A DNA stretch of 43,827 bases from Lachnospiraceae bacterium (GTDB lineage Bacteria; Bacillota; Clostridia; Lachnospirales; Lachnospiraceae). The stretch spans positions 1-43,827 of the forward strand of contig CAAFXG010000301.1 in NCBI GenBank assembly GCA_900766925.1, written 5' to 3'. Below, piece by piece: positions 34,697 through 42,445 of the stretch (the stretch's first letter is position 1; each line of letters starts with the position of its first letter). Under the pieces are notes generated by a model, which did not search any database, had not been told where the DNA came from, and worked only from the letters and a program-made list of their open reading frames with translations. Position numbers and translations under genes: made by a program.

Positions 34697-35422
34697 ATGA
34701 AATTAACAACAATTGAAGGAATGCAATCTGAGATATTTGTACCAATCACACCAAAACCAGTGTTTACAGAGCTAAAAAAACCATTGTCTGAATGCAAGGT
34801 GGCATTTATTACCGCGGGTGGAATACACAAGAAGGATCAGGTTCCGTTTAATACTTCGGGAGATTTTTCTTACAGAACAATTCCGTTTGATACTCCGTCA
34901 GACCAGTTAATGGTTACACATGGAGGCTTTGATAATTCTGATATTAATAAGGATGTGAATGCCATGTTTCCTATTGACAGACTCCATGAGCTTGTGGATG
35001 AGGGCTTTATTGGCTCTCTTGCAGATGAAACATATACCTTCATGGGCGGTGGAGGAAATGTGGAAAAATTTATGAACGAGACAGGTCCGGAAATTGCCAG
35101 AAAGTTAAAGGAGCAGGATGTAGATGTTGTACTTTGTACAGGTGGATGTGGTACTTGCCACAGGTCAGCTACAATTGTAACCAGATGCTGTGAAGAGGCT
35201 GGTATGAGCTGTGTTGTAATTGCAGCACTCCCGCCTATTGCAAGGCAGCAGGGGGCACCGCGTATCACGGCACCTCACGTACCAATTGGTTCTAATGCGG
35301 GTGAACCGAACAATATCCCACAGCAGACTGCCATTATTAAGGAGTCGCTTGAATGGGTGAGAGATTGCCCAAGCTATAACTCTACAAAGGTATTGCCATA
35401 TGAGTACAGACACAATGTTTAA
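34697..35422 (+). CDS. prdB: D-proline reductase subunit PrdB, cysteine form
   Basis: This 241-residue subunit carries the redox-active site. The motif LCTGGCGTCHRS puts Cys151 (codon TGT at 35147-35149) where the clostridial enzyme has selenocysteine (Sec152 in C. sticklandii). No TGA and no selenocysteine context is present. Other family parts are KVAFITAGGIHKKDQVPFN, ITAPHVPIGSNAGEPNN and the C-terminal QTAIIKESLEWV. Start ATG 34697 with TGAGGAGGA upstream. prdD and prdE of clostridial operons are not in this window. The Sec-to-Cys change would be expected to lower activity but free the organism from needing selenium. Confidence 0.9.
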   Translation: MKLTTIEGMQSEIFVPITPKPVFTELKKPLSECKVAFITAGGIHKKDQVPFNTSGDFSYRTIPFDTPSDQLMVTHGGFDNSDINKDVNAMFPIDRLHELVDEGFIGSLADETYTFMGGGGNVEKFMNETGPEIARKLKEQDVDVVLCTGGCGTCHRSATIVTRCCEEAGMSCVVIAALPPIARQQGAPRITAPHVPIGSNAGEPNNIPQQTAIIKESLEWVRDCPSYNSTKVLPYEYRHNV

Positions 35423-35429
35423 GGTTTAT

Positions 35430-35449
35430 CATAAGAAAGTGTTATGACA
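35430..35449 (+). promoter_or_regulatory. Candidate LysR operator upstream of the ABC operon
   Basis: CATAAGAAAGTGTTATGACA (ATAAG-N5-GTTAT, T-N11-A) matches the prdC site at 16 of 20 positions, including GTTATGACA. TTGTTA (35464) and TATGTA (35487) 17 bases apart form a possible weak promoter just downstream. Confidence 0.5.
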
Positions 35450-35608
35450 GCTATGAATAACACTTGTTAGACATTTTAGAAAACTGTATGTAAAATAACA
35501 CACATTCAAGGGAGGATAACATAAGACAGGAAAATTTGTTGGCAAATGACAAATTATGTTGAATGTTACCTGCTGAGTAAAAAATGACAAACTAGGAGGT
35601 AGACGCTT

Positions 35609-36511
35609 ATGAAGAAGAAAATTTTAACTCTATTAACTGCATCGGTTATGCTTGTGACAGCTCTTACCGGTTGTGGTGCAAAGGAGAAAACAGAGACAAC
35701 TACAGAAGCAACTACAGAAGCAGCTACGGAAGCAGCTAAGGAAGAGACAACAGCAGAACCGGAAGCAAAATCAACAGAGGGTGACTATCATGACAGCTTA
35801 AAGGGAGTTGAGCTGGTAATGGCAACATCAGGAACCTATGGACCATTTTCCTTCTTTGATGCAGACGGTGTTACATTAAAGGGATATGATATTGATATGC
35901 TTTATGCATTACAGGATATTCTGGGATTTACCATCAAGAACGATAAATTACAGGATATGGATTATGGACCACTCGGTACATCTGTCAGCCAGGGGCAGGT
36001 AGATGTTGCGGCAGCAGCTCTTTGTGCTACTGATGAGAGAAAGAAGAGTATGAATTTCTCAAATACATATTTTGATGCAGGACTTAAGGTAATTATTGCT
36101 GAAGATAATGAGACAATTACTTCGGTTGATGACTTAAAGACAGGTGATTATGTTGTTGCTGTTCAGTCAGGAACACTGGCTTATGAATATGCCTTAGGTG
36201 AAGGTGCTTTTCCTGAAAGCTGCTTACAGGTATACGATTCACAGGCATTGGCATACAAGGCAGTAGAGGATGGACAGGCAGACGCTACAATATATGATGT
36301 TCCCGGTACTGCATATTCAATAAGCACAGGTGAGATTCACCTCAAGATGGTAGGTGATGAGTTTTATACAGGTCAGGCACCATATGCAATTGCATTTTCG
36401 TTTGATGTATGTGAAAAGAATCCTCAGATTGTAGAGGTATTTAACGAGGCAATCGCTGAGCTTGAAGAAAACGGAACACTTGATGAATTAAAAGCAAAGT
36501 GGTGCGAATAG
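35609..36511 (+). CDS. Amino-acid ABC transporter substrate-binding lipoprotein
   Basis: The protein has 300 residues. A lipoprotein signal peptide (MKKKILTLLTASVMLVTAL) ends in lipobox LTGC with Cys22 as the anchored residue. A Thr/Glu/Ala-rich linker follows (TTTEATTEAATEAA…). The SBP_bac_3 domain comes next, with GTYGPFSFFDADG, GYDIDMLYAL and the DVAAAALCATDERKKSMNFS region that contains the Arg/Asp contacts for α-amino acids. It would capture a polar or neutral amino acid at the cell surface. Its place just after prdB suggests proline, a proline precursor or 5-aminovalerate, but the ligand is not determined. AGGAGGT SD, start ATG 35609. Confidence 0.92.
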   Translation: MKKKILTLLTASVMLVTALTGCGAKEKTETTTEATTEAATEAAKEETTAEPEAKSTEGDYHDSLKGVELVMATSGTYGPFSFFDADGVTLKGYDIDMLYALQDILGFTIKNDKLQDMDYGPLGTSVSQGQVDVAAAALCATDERKKSMNFSNTYFDAGLKVIIAEDNETITSVDDLKTGDYVVAVQSGTLAYEYALGEGAFPESCLQVYDSQALAYKAVEDGQADATIYDVPGTAYSISTGEIHLKMVGDEFYTGQAPYAIAFSFDVCEKNPQIVEVFNEAIAELEENGTLDELKAKWCE

Positions 36512-36533
36512 AATTCACATTAATTTTGAGATG

Positions 36534-36562
36534 ATATGGGGAAGGCAGCACCTTCCCCATAT
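36534..36562 (+). terminator. Intra-operon hairpin after the binding-protein gene
   Basis: The stem ATATGGGGAAGG/CCTTCCCCATAT (12 bp, loop CAGCA) is perfect but has no T-run. Such hairpins usually stabilise the binding-protein mRNA or partly stop transcription, so more binding protein than permease is made. It also rules out the longer permease start at 36536. Confidence 0.75.
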
Positions 36563-36580
36563 TTAATGAGAGGTGATTTA

Positions 36581-37246
36581 ATGAATGAAGAGTTTTTAAG
36601 TACAATTATTCCAATGCTTCTCAGAGGATTAAAGGTTACGATGCAAATAGCGTTGACCGGTATTTTCTTTGGTTTTCTGATTGGAGCAGTAACCGGATAT
36701 GCACTTCAGTGTAAAAACAAGGTGGCGAGGGTAATAGCAAATACATATATTTGGATTATCAGAGGAACTCCGCTTGTTGTACAGGCTTTATACATCTATT
36801 TTGTAATTCCTGATATTATAACGCTGATTAAGGGAGAACGCTTCCTCATAGAAAGTAATACTGCAGGTATAATTTGTATTACGCTTAATGCAGGTGCATT
36901 TATTTCGGCAATTGTAAAGGGCGCTCTTGAGAGTGTTGATGTTGGACAGAAGGAAGCCGGTAAGGCACTTGGTTTATCAAAGAGACATATTTTGTTTCAT
37001 ATTGTGATTCCTCCTGCATTCAAATCTATGCTTCCCGGATTATTTAATCAGTTTATTATTTCTGTTAAGGATACGGCACTTTTATCTATGATTTCCGTAA
37101 ATGATATTACAAGGCAGACACAGAATTATGTTGCCAGAACATATAATACACTGCCGGCATATACTGCATGTGCTGCTTTTTATCTGGTGCTCTTGTCTTT
37201 GTTAATGATTTTGCAACGCTACGTTGAACACAGACTAAAAAAATAG
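36581..37246 (+). CDS. Amino-acid ABC transporter permease
   Basis: This 221-residue HisM/GlnP-type permease has about five membrane helices (…QIALTGIFFGFLIGAVTGYAL…). The ABC coupling loop is at ALESVDVGQKEAGKALGLSKRHILFHIVIPPA (EAA-type motif). RGTPLVVQALYIYF is typical of polar amino-acid permeases. I chose ATG 36581 with GAGAGGTG upstream; the frame is open further up but that part lies in the hairpin at 36534-36562. It acts with the binding protein and ATPase on either side. Confidence 0.92.
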   Translation: MNEEFLSTIIPMLLRGLKVTMQIALTGIFFGFLIGAVTGYALQCKNKVARVIANTYIWIIRGTPLVVQALYIYFVIPDIITLIKGERFLIESNTAGIICITLNAGAFISAIVKGALESVDVGQKEAGKALGLSKRHILFHIVIPPAFKSMLPGLFNQFIISVKDTALLSMISVNDITRQTQNYVARTYNTLPAYTACAAFYLVLLSLLMILQRYVEHRLKK

Positions 37247-37256
37247 TGAGGAATCC

Positions 37257-37274
37257 GATTGATGAAATCAATCG
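37257..37274 (+). promoter_or_regulatory. Shared 18-bp hairpin, copy 2
   Basis: GATTGATGAAATCAATCG, identical to 29203-29220; here the stem extends to CCGATTGAT/ATCAATCGG (37255-37275). It sits between permease and ATPase genes, just before the SD (CAGGAGGG) of the ATPase gene. Confidence 0.6.
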
Positions 37275-37306
37275 GGTTAATACCTATTATAACAGGAGGG
37301 ATTAAT

Positions 37307-38047
37307 ATGGGTACATCATTTATTGAAATCAGGCATTTAAAGAAAACGTTTGGTGACCTTGAGGTATTGCGTGATATTAATGTGGACATCAAGGAGGGAG
37401 AGGTTATCTGTATCATTGGACCGTCAGGTTCAGGGAAAAGTACATTTCTAAGATGTATTAATCAGTTGGAAAAACCTACCGGCGGAGAAATTATATATAA
37501 CGGTGAGGATATCTGCAGTAAAAAGGCTGATATCAGGAAATTTCGTGAAGAGGTAGGAATGGTATTTCAGAGATTTAATCTTTTTTCTCTGAAGAATGTG
37601 TTGGATAACGTTGCAATGGCTCCTGTGCTTACTAAACATATGTCAAAAGGTGAAGCAAGACTAAAGGCTATGGAGCTGCTTAAAAAGGTTGGCTTGGACA
37701 GCAAGGCTAAGTATAAGCCTGATATGCTTTCAGGTGGACAGCAGCAACGTGTTGCAATAGCAAGGGCACTTTGTATGGAGCCAAAGGCACTTTTGTTTGA
37801 TGAACCTACATCTGCGCTGGATCCGGAGCTTGTGGGTGAGGTTTTAAATGTCATGAAGGAGCTTGCAAGGGATGGGATGACAATGGTGATTGTAACACAT
37901 GAGATGGCATTTGCCAGAGATGTGGCAGACAGGGTTATTTTCATGGCAGATGGCTATATAGTTGAAGAGGGAAAGCCTGAGGAAGTATTTAATAATCCTA
38001 AGCAGGAAAGGACTAAAGCATTTCTCTCGAGATTTCTTGCATCATAG
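37307..38047 (+). CDS. Amino-acid ABC transporter ATP-binding protein
   Basis: This 246-residue ATPase is of the GlnQ/HisP type. It has Walker A GPSGSGKST, a Q loop (VFQRFNLF), signature LSGGQQQRVAIARAL, Walker B ALLFDEPTSALD and H loop VTHEM. I chose ATG 37307 because ACAGGAGGG lies directly upstream. The open frame to 37259 would include the hairpin. It energises the transporter formed with the two preceding gene products at the inner face of the membrane. Confidence 0.94.
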   Translation: MGTSFIEIRHLKKTFGDLEVLRDINVDIKEGEVICIIGPSGSGKSTFLRCINQLEKPTGGEIIYNGEDICSKKADIRKFREEVGMVFQRFNLFSLKNVLDNVAMAPVLTKHMSKGEARLKAMELLKKVGLDSKAKYKPDMLSGGQQQRVAIARALCMEPKALLFDEPTSALDPELVGEVLNVMKELARDGMTMVIVTHEMAFARDVADRVIFMADGYIVEEGKPEEVFNNPKQERTKAFLSRFLAS

Positions 38048-38071
38048 TAATATAGAAAGAAGGCATAAATT

Positions 38072-38668
38072 ATGAAAAAATTTGTAATTACAATTACACG
38101 TGAATTTGGAAGCCTTGGAAGGCCTATTGCAAAGAGACTGGCAGAACTGCTTGAAGTGGAGTTTTATGACAGGGATATTGTGGAGGAAACAGCGAGGAAA
38201 ATGAATCTTCCTGTTTCTGTTATTAGCAATACAGAAGAGAAAAAGAGTAATTTCTTCCAGATGATGTTTCCTCTTGGAACTGAATCGGCAGAAAATCAGC
38301 GTGCGGTGTTCGAGTGTCAGTCAAGAATTATTTCAGACCTTGCTGCCAAGGAGTCGTGTATTATTGTAGGTCGCTGTTCGGATTATATTCTGGAGGGCGA
38401 GGAGTATGCTATTCATGTGCATATTTATGCACCGTATGCAGACAGACTGGCTAACTGTGTAGGAATTCTTGGTATGGAAAAATCGGAGGCTAAGAAGATG
38501 ATTGAAGCGGTTGACAGGGCAAGAAATTCTTATCATAAGCATTTTGCAAAGTTTTTGCCGTCTGACCCTGCACATAAGCACATTATTATTAACAGCGCTT
38601 TGCTTGAGGTGGAAGGAACAGCACAGGCCTTAGCGGCAATTGTACGTCAGAAATTCGGAGATGAATAA
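38072..38668 (+). CDS. Cytidylate kinase-like family protein
   Basis: This 198-residue protein of the cytidylate-kinase-like family (PF13189) begins FVITITREFGSLGRPIAKRLAE and continues FYDRDIVEETARKM. The family has a modified P-loop (EFGSLGRPIAK) and no assigned substrate; many members accompany transporters in Lachnospiraceae. Later motifs: IIVGRCSDYIL and Y…HIYAPYADR. It sits between the ABC transporter and the racemase fusion on the same strand, with AAGAAGG upstream. A related gene begins at 43762. Function unknown. Confidence 0.82.
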   Translation: MKKFVITITREFGSLGRPIAKRLAELLEVEFYDRDIVEETARKMNLPVSVISNTEEKKSNFFQMMFPLGTESAENQRAVFECQSRIISDLAAKESCIIVGRCSDYILEGEEYAIHVHIYAPYADRLANCVGILGMEKSEAKKMIEAVDRARNSYHKHFAKFLPSDPAHKHIIINSALLEVEGTAQALAAIVRQKFGDE

Positions 38669-38701
38669 ATATTTTAAACGTATTTAAAAAGGGGTAATGC
38701 C

Positions 38702-40300
38702 ATGATGCTTGAACCGAAATTATTGAATTATGGATACTGTTTAAAGACAATAGATTCCCATACCATGGGAGAATCAACGAGAATTGTATATGATGGTTTC
38801 CCTGCTCTGAAGGGTGATACCATGATGGAAAAAAAGGATGATTTGAAGGAAAATTATGATTTCCTAAGAAAGGCACTTATGCTTGAACCCCGTGGACACA
38901 GAGATATGTTTGGTGCGGTTTTAACTGAGCCTGTACATGAAGAGGCTGATTATGGTGTTATCTTTATGGACAGTGGAGGATGTCTCAATATGTGTGGACA
39001 CGGGAGCATCGGTACGGCATCAATGCTTGTGGAGACGGGTATGGTTGAGGTTACTGAGCCGTATACCGAGGTTGTTTTGGATGCACCAAGCGGCATAATA
39101 CGTACAAAGGTGCACGTGGTTGATAATAAGGCCGTTGAAGTCAGCATATTAAATGTACCGGCATTTTTATATAAAAAAGATATGGAAATAGAAACAAGCG
39201 AGTGGGGTAAGGTCAGCTATGATATTTCCTTTGGAGGCTCATTTTTTGCCCTGGTAAATGCAGAAAAGCTTGGTTTGAAGCTTACAATGGAAAATATTAA
39301 TCAGATAACCAAGCTTGGTATGGAGCTTATGGAAAGAATTAATTCCTCAGTATCAATTAAGCATCCTTATCTGGATATTGATACTGTTGATTTGGTAGAA
39401 TTTTATTCCGGAACCGATAATGAGAAAGCGGATATGAAAAACTGTGTTATATTTGGAGATGCACAGGCGGATCGTTCTCCGTGTGGAACCGGAACAAGTG
39501 CTAAGCTTGCAGCGTTAGTGGCAAGAGGTGAACTTGAGATTGGAGAGGAATTTCTGTATGAAAGTATAACAGGTTCTATTTTCAAGGGTAAAGCCGTGAA
39601 GCATGTAGATGTAGGAGATGAAAAGGGTATTATTCCGATGATTACCGGAAGTGCTTATATTACCGGATTAAACCAATGGGTAATTGATGAGGATGATCCG
39701 TTAAAGTATGGCTTTTTACTTGGTAAATCTTCAAACGATATAAAGAATCCGAGAACTAAAATCGTTGAGGCAGCGTGGGAGCTGTTCAAGAAAAAAGGTT
39801 ATGAAAATACCATGGTGGAGGATGTCTGCAAAAAAGCGCAAGTATCGGGGGAGGAATTCCATAAGTACTTCAAAAGTAAGGATGATTTGGAATATACATT
39901 GGGAGAGCTGTTTGATGAAAAGTATGCCCAGCTTATGGTATCCATGAATCCGAGATTCTCATGTTTTGATAAATTGGTTTATTTGAACAAGGAATTATTT
40001 CTCTTGATTGAGACTCAGGTTCCGTTTGAGTTAATTAATCAGATATATACAAGATCCTCTAAGCATCATGAAATGCTTAACAGTAATCGATTTTATTATA
40101 AGCTCATAATGCAGATTATAGATGAGGGTCAGAATAATGGCGAGTTTGCAAAAGAAGAGTCGGCTGAAAAGCTGGCAGAAAAATATGCGTCCCTGGAGCG
40201 AGGACTTATTTATGACTGGTGTGTGAAGAATGGAGAGCCAAGCCTGTGTGAGGCAGGACAGGAATTTATACCAATATACTTGGAGCATTTGTTACTATGA
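38702..40300 (+). CDS. Proline racemase fused to a TetR-type DNA-binding domain
   Basis: The protein has 532 residues. Residues 1-340 are a complete proline racemase: acid/base cysteines C98 (NMCGHGSIG) and C261 (DRSPCGTGTSAKLA) and the usual end SAYITGLNQWVIDEDDPLKYGFLL. Instead of stopping there the frame continues through a short linker (GKSSNDIKNP) into a TetR/AcrR domain: HTH at about 352-398 (TKIVEAAWELFKKKG, VCKKAQVSGEEFHKYFKSKDDL), then a helical ligand/dimer domain to 532. It would make D-proline for PrdAB and may also bind DNA. The racemase alone is the usual PrdF-like enzyme. I see no frameshift or stop, so the fusion appears genuine. It overlaps the next gene by 4 bases. Confidence 0.88.
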   Translation: MMLEPKLLNYGYCLKTIDSHTMGESTRIVYDGFPALKGDTMMEKKDDLKENYDFLRKALMLEPRGHRDMFGAVLTEPVHEEADYGVIFMDSGGCLNMCGHGSIGTASMLVETGMVEVTEPYTEVVLDAPSGIIRTKVHVVDNKAVEVSILNVPAFLYKKDMEIETSEWGKVSYDISFGGSFFALVNAEKLGLKLTMENINQITKLGMELMERINSSVSIKHPYLDIDTVDLVEFYSGTDNEKADMKNCVIFGDAQADRSPCGTGTSAKLAALVARGELEIGEEFLYESITGSIFKGKAVKHVDVGDEKGIIPMITGSAYITGLNQWVIDEDDPLKYGFLLGKSSNDIKNPRTKIVEAAWELFKKKGYENTMVEDVCKKAQVSGEEFHKYFKSKDDLEYTLGELFDEKYAQLMVSMNPRFSCFDKLVYLNKELFLLIETQVPFELINQIYTRSSKHHEMLNSNRFYYKLIMQIIDEGQNNGEFAKEESAEKLAEKYASLERGLIYDWCVKNGEPSLCEAGQEFIPIYLEHLLL

Positions 40301-41190
40301 AAAAATTATCTTATTTATTTGTGTTGTTGGCAGGAATATTATGGGGAAGCATGGGGATTTTCGTGAGAAAATTTAACAGCCGTGGTCTTGAAGCTATGGA
40401 TATAGTGTTTCTGCGGGCATTTGTCACCTTTGTTGTTCTGTTTTTAATTATTCTTATGTATGACAGACGACTTTTGGTAATTCGTATTAGAGATTTGTGG
40501 TGCTTTTTGGGAACAGGTATTGCAAGTATTACATTTTTTAATTTCTGCTACTTTAATGCAATGAAAGAGGGCTCGCTTTCCATGGCAGCTATACTCCTGT
40601 ATACAGCTCCTGCAATTGTAATGCTGTTGTCGTTTGTCATCTTCCGTGAGAAGCTTTCGGTGATAAGGATAATGGCACTTGTAATAACGTTTGTTGGTTG
40701 CGGCCTTGTGACGGGTGCTTTTTTGCCCGGACAGGAGGTGCACGTTAAAGGAGTAATGTATGGCCTTGGAGCAGGCTTAGGCTATGCTCTGTATTCTATT
40801 TTTAGCAGATTCGCACTCCAAAGAGGTTATAATTCTCTTACAATTACTTTTTATACGTTTTTGGTAACCACTGTTTCAACATTATGCCTTGTAGATATGA
40901 ATAAAATATTTAAAATTGCTTTTTCAAATTGGCCAATTTCATTGTTTTCGGTATCCTTTGGAATTTTATGTACAGTAGCACCGTTTTTATTGTACACATT
41001 GGGTCTGGTGTATCTGGATAATTCCAAGGCATCCATAATTGCTTCGGTGGAACCTGTATTTGCCGGTGTAATAGGTACACTTATATTTAAAGAAAGGATA
41101 AGTATAAGTGGATTTATTGGTATTCTTTTGGTTATTGCGGCAATTATCATGTGCGCTTTTGATAAGAACGGAAGGGTGACAGAAACATGA
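40297..41190 (+). CDS. EamA/DMT-family transporter 1
   Basis: This 297-residue protein has ten predicted membrane helices in two EamA repeats (LLAGILWGSMGIFVRKF… and YGLGAGLGYALYSIFSRFALQ…). The repeat-end motif SMAAILLYTAPAIVMLLS and the second-repeat SVEPVFAGVIGTLIFKERIS are typical. It starts within the racemase-TetR stop (ATGA), so it is translationally coupled to it. DMT proteins export amino acids or metabolites; here an exporter for 5-aminovalerate or excess amino acid is conceivable. Substrate unknown. Confidence 0.9.
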   Translation: MKKLSYLFVLLAGILWGSMGIFVRKFNSRGLEAMDIVFLRAFVTFVVLFLIILMYDRRLLVIRIRDLWCFLGTGIASITFFNFCYFNAMKEGSLSMAAILLYTAPAIVMLLSFVIFREKLSVIRIMALVITFVGCGLVTGAFLPGQEVHVKGVMYGLGAGLGYALYSIFSRFALQRGYNSLTITFYTFLVTTVSTLCLVDMNKIFKIAFSNWPISLFSVSFGILCTVAPFLLYTLGLVYLDNSKASIIASVEPVFAGVIGTLIFKERISISGFIGILLVIAAIIMCAFDKNGRVTET

Positions 41191-42065
41191 AAAAATTATT
41201 TATTATATTAGGTAGTCTTGGAACATCATTTTCTGCTATATTTCTAAGGCTTTCGGATGCGCCAAGCAGCATAATGGTCTTTTACAGAATGGCATTTACT
41301 TGCCTGATGCTGCTTGTTCCGGCGGCTTTATGTGCAGGTGAATATAAAAATCTGCAATGTAAGGATATTGCGTTTTCGTGTCTCAGTGGTTTATTTTTGG
41401 GAATGCATTTTTTATGTTATTTTGAGAGTCTAAAATATACCAGTATTGCGGCCAGCGTATCATTAGTAGATACGGAGGTCTTTTTTGTGTCTATTTTCGG
41501 CAGTATATTTCTCAAAGAAAAGGTGTCAAAAACAGGCTGGTTATGTATATTAATTACTTTTGCGGGAAGTGTTATTGTAACTCTTGGAGATGCGTCATCC
41601 GGAAATTTATTTGGAGATTTGCTTGCGCTGGCAGGGGCTGTGTGCTCAAGCGTATATACAATAATAGGTAGAAAGAATCGGAAGAATATGTCTACTACTG
41701 CATACACATTTATAGTTTACTTTGTTGCCGGACTTGTTGTAGCCATACCGTCCTTGGGGAAAGGTATTGGATATTATGTGGTTGGAACGAAAAATTTACT
41801 TCTTGCATTTGGGATGGCTGTGTGCTGTACGTTGCTTGGACATAGTGTTTATTCGTGGGGGCTGAAATATGAAAAGGCGTCATTTATTTCTATTGCCAAA
41901 CTGATGGAGCCTGTGTTTGCAACATTAATAGGGATTTTGTTTATGAAAGAAATTCCATCAGCCGTATGTGTTTTTGGATGCGTGATTATATTGTCAGGAA
42001 TGGTAATGTTGATTTTGACCTCAGATACACAGGTAAAACCTTCCTTATGTAATCGTCAAAGGTAA
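41187..42065 (+). CDS. EamA/DMT-family transporter 2
   Basis: This 292-residue DMT transporter has ten predicted membrane helices and two EamA halves (LFIILGSLGTSFSAIFLRLSDAP…, ASVSLVDTEVFFVSIFGSIFLKEKVS, AKLMEPVFATLIGILFMKEIP). It overlaps the preceding EamA gene by 4 bases (ATGA). The two differ clearly in sequence, so they are not a recent duplication and may work as a heteromeric pair. It is the last gene of the ABC-kinase-racemase-EamA run. No terminator is evident after it. Confidence 0.9.
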   Translation: MKKLFIILGSLGTSFSAIFLRLSDAPSSIMVFYRMAFTCLMLLVPAALCAGEYKNLQCKDIAFSCLSGLFLGMHFLCYFESLKYTSIAASVSLVDTEVFFVSIFGSIFLKEKVSKTGWLCILITFAGSVIVTLGDASSGNLFGDLLALAGAVCSSVYTIIGRKNRKNMSTTAYTFIVYFVAGLVVAIPSLGKGIGYYVVGTKNLLLAFGMAVCCTLLGHSVYSWGLKYEKASFISIAKLMEPVFATLIGILFMKEIPSAVCVFGCVIILSGMVMLILTSDTQVKPSLCNRQR

Positions 42066-42445
42066 TCACAGTTCTGATACCTGTATTGCAAAATCAATTA
42101 AGAACGCATATGTCCTTATTTTGAAAATAAATTATGAATGTTTTCTTAATTTTTTTGATGAATATATGTGATTTTTTTAATAACATTTTGAAATGAAAAT
42201 TTCTTATATGTTTTCATTGAATAATATGTTCAAAATAATGAACAAAATACACTGATGAAGTTCGCTACAAGTAGTAAAACTCACGAAATAATGGAAATAA
42301 AATCGTAAAAAAGGGTATTGACGCACGAAAAACAACATGATATATTAAACGTGTTCAAAATAAAAGACATTGAAAATGCGAAAAATGTAGTCCCCAAAAA
42401 GCGAAATAAGAGGGGCAATACATATTACACAAGGAGGATTTATAT
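42066..42445 (+). promoter_or_regulatory. Regulatory region of the aminotransferase gene
   Basis: This 380-bp AT-rich gap holds a consensus-like promoter TTGACG (42318)-17-TATATT (42341). GTTCAAAATAA occurs at 42228-42238 (as part of GTTCA-aaataa-TGAAC) and again at 42353-42363 just after the -10. AATGAAAA/TTTTCATT is an inverted repeat at 42192-42218. The promoter matches the lysR promoter at 24 of 29 bases. SD AAGGAGG precedes the start codon. Confidence 0.6.

Noticed and set aside
34192..34830. 212-residue minus-strand frame
   Set aside because: Antisense across the CBO2463-type gene, the gap and the start of prdB; no initiation signal and no recognisable motif.
35147..35149. Selenocysteine codon in prdB
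   Set aside because: The codon is TGT, and there is no in-frame TGA in the active-site region, so no selenocysteine insertion is needed.
38072..38668. Housekeeping cytidylate kinase (cmk)
   Set aside because: The N-terminal loop and overall sequence fit the cytidylate-kinase-like family (PF13189), not Cmk, and a related gene starts again at 43762.
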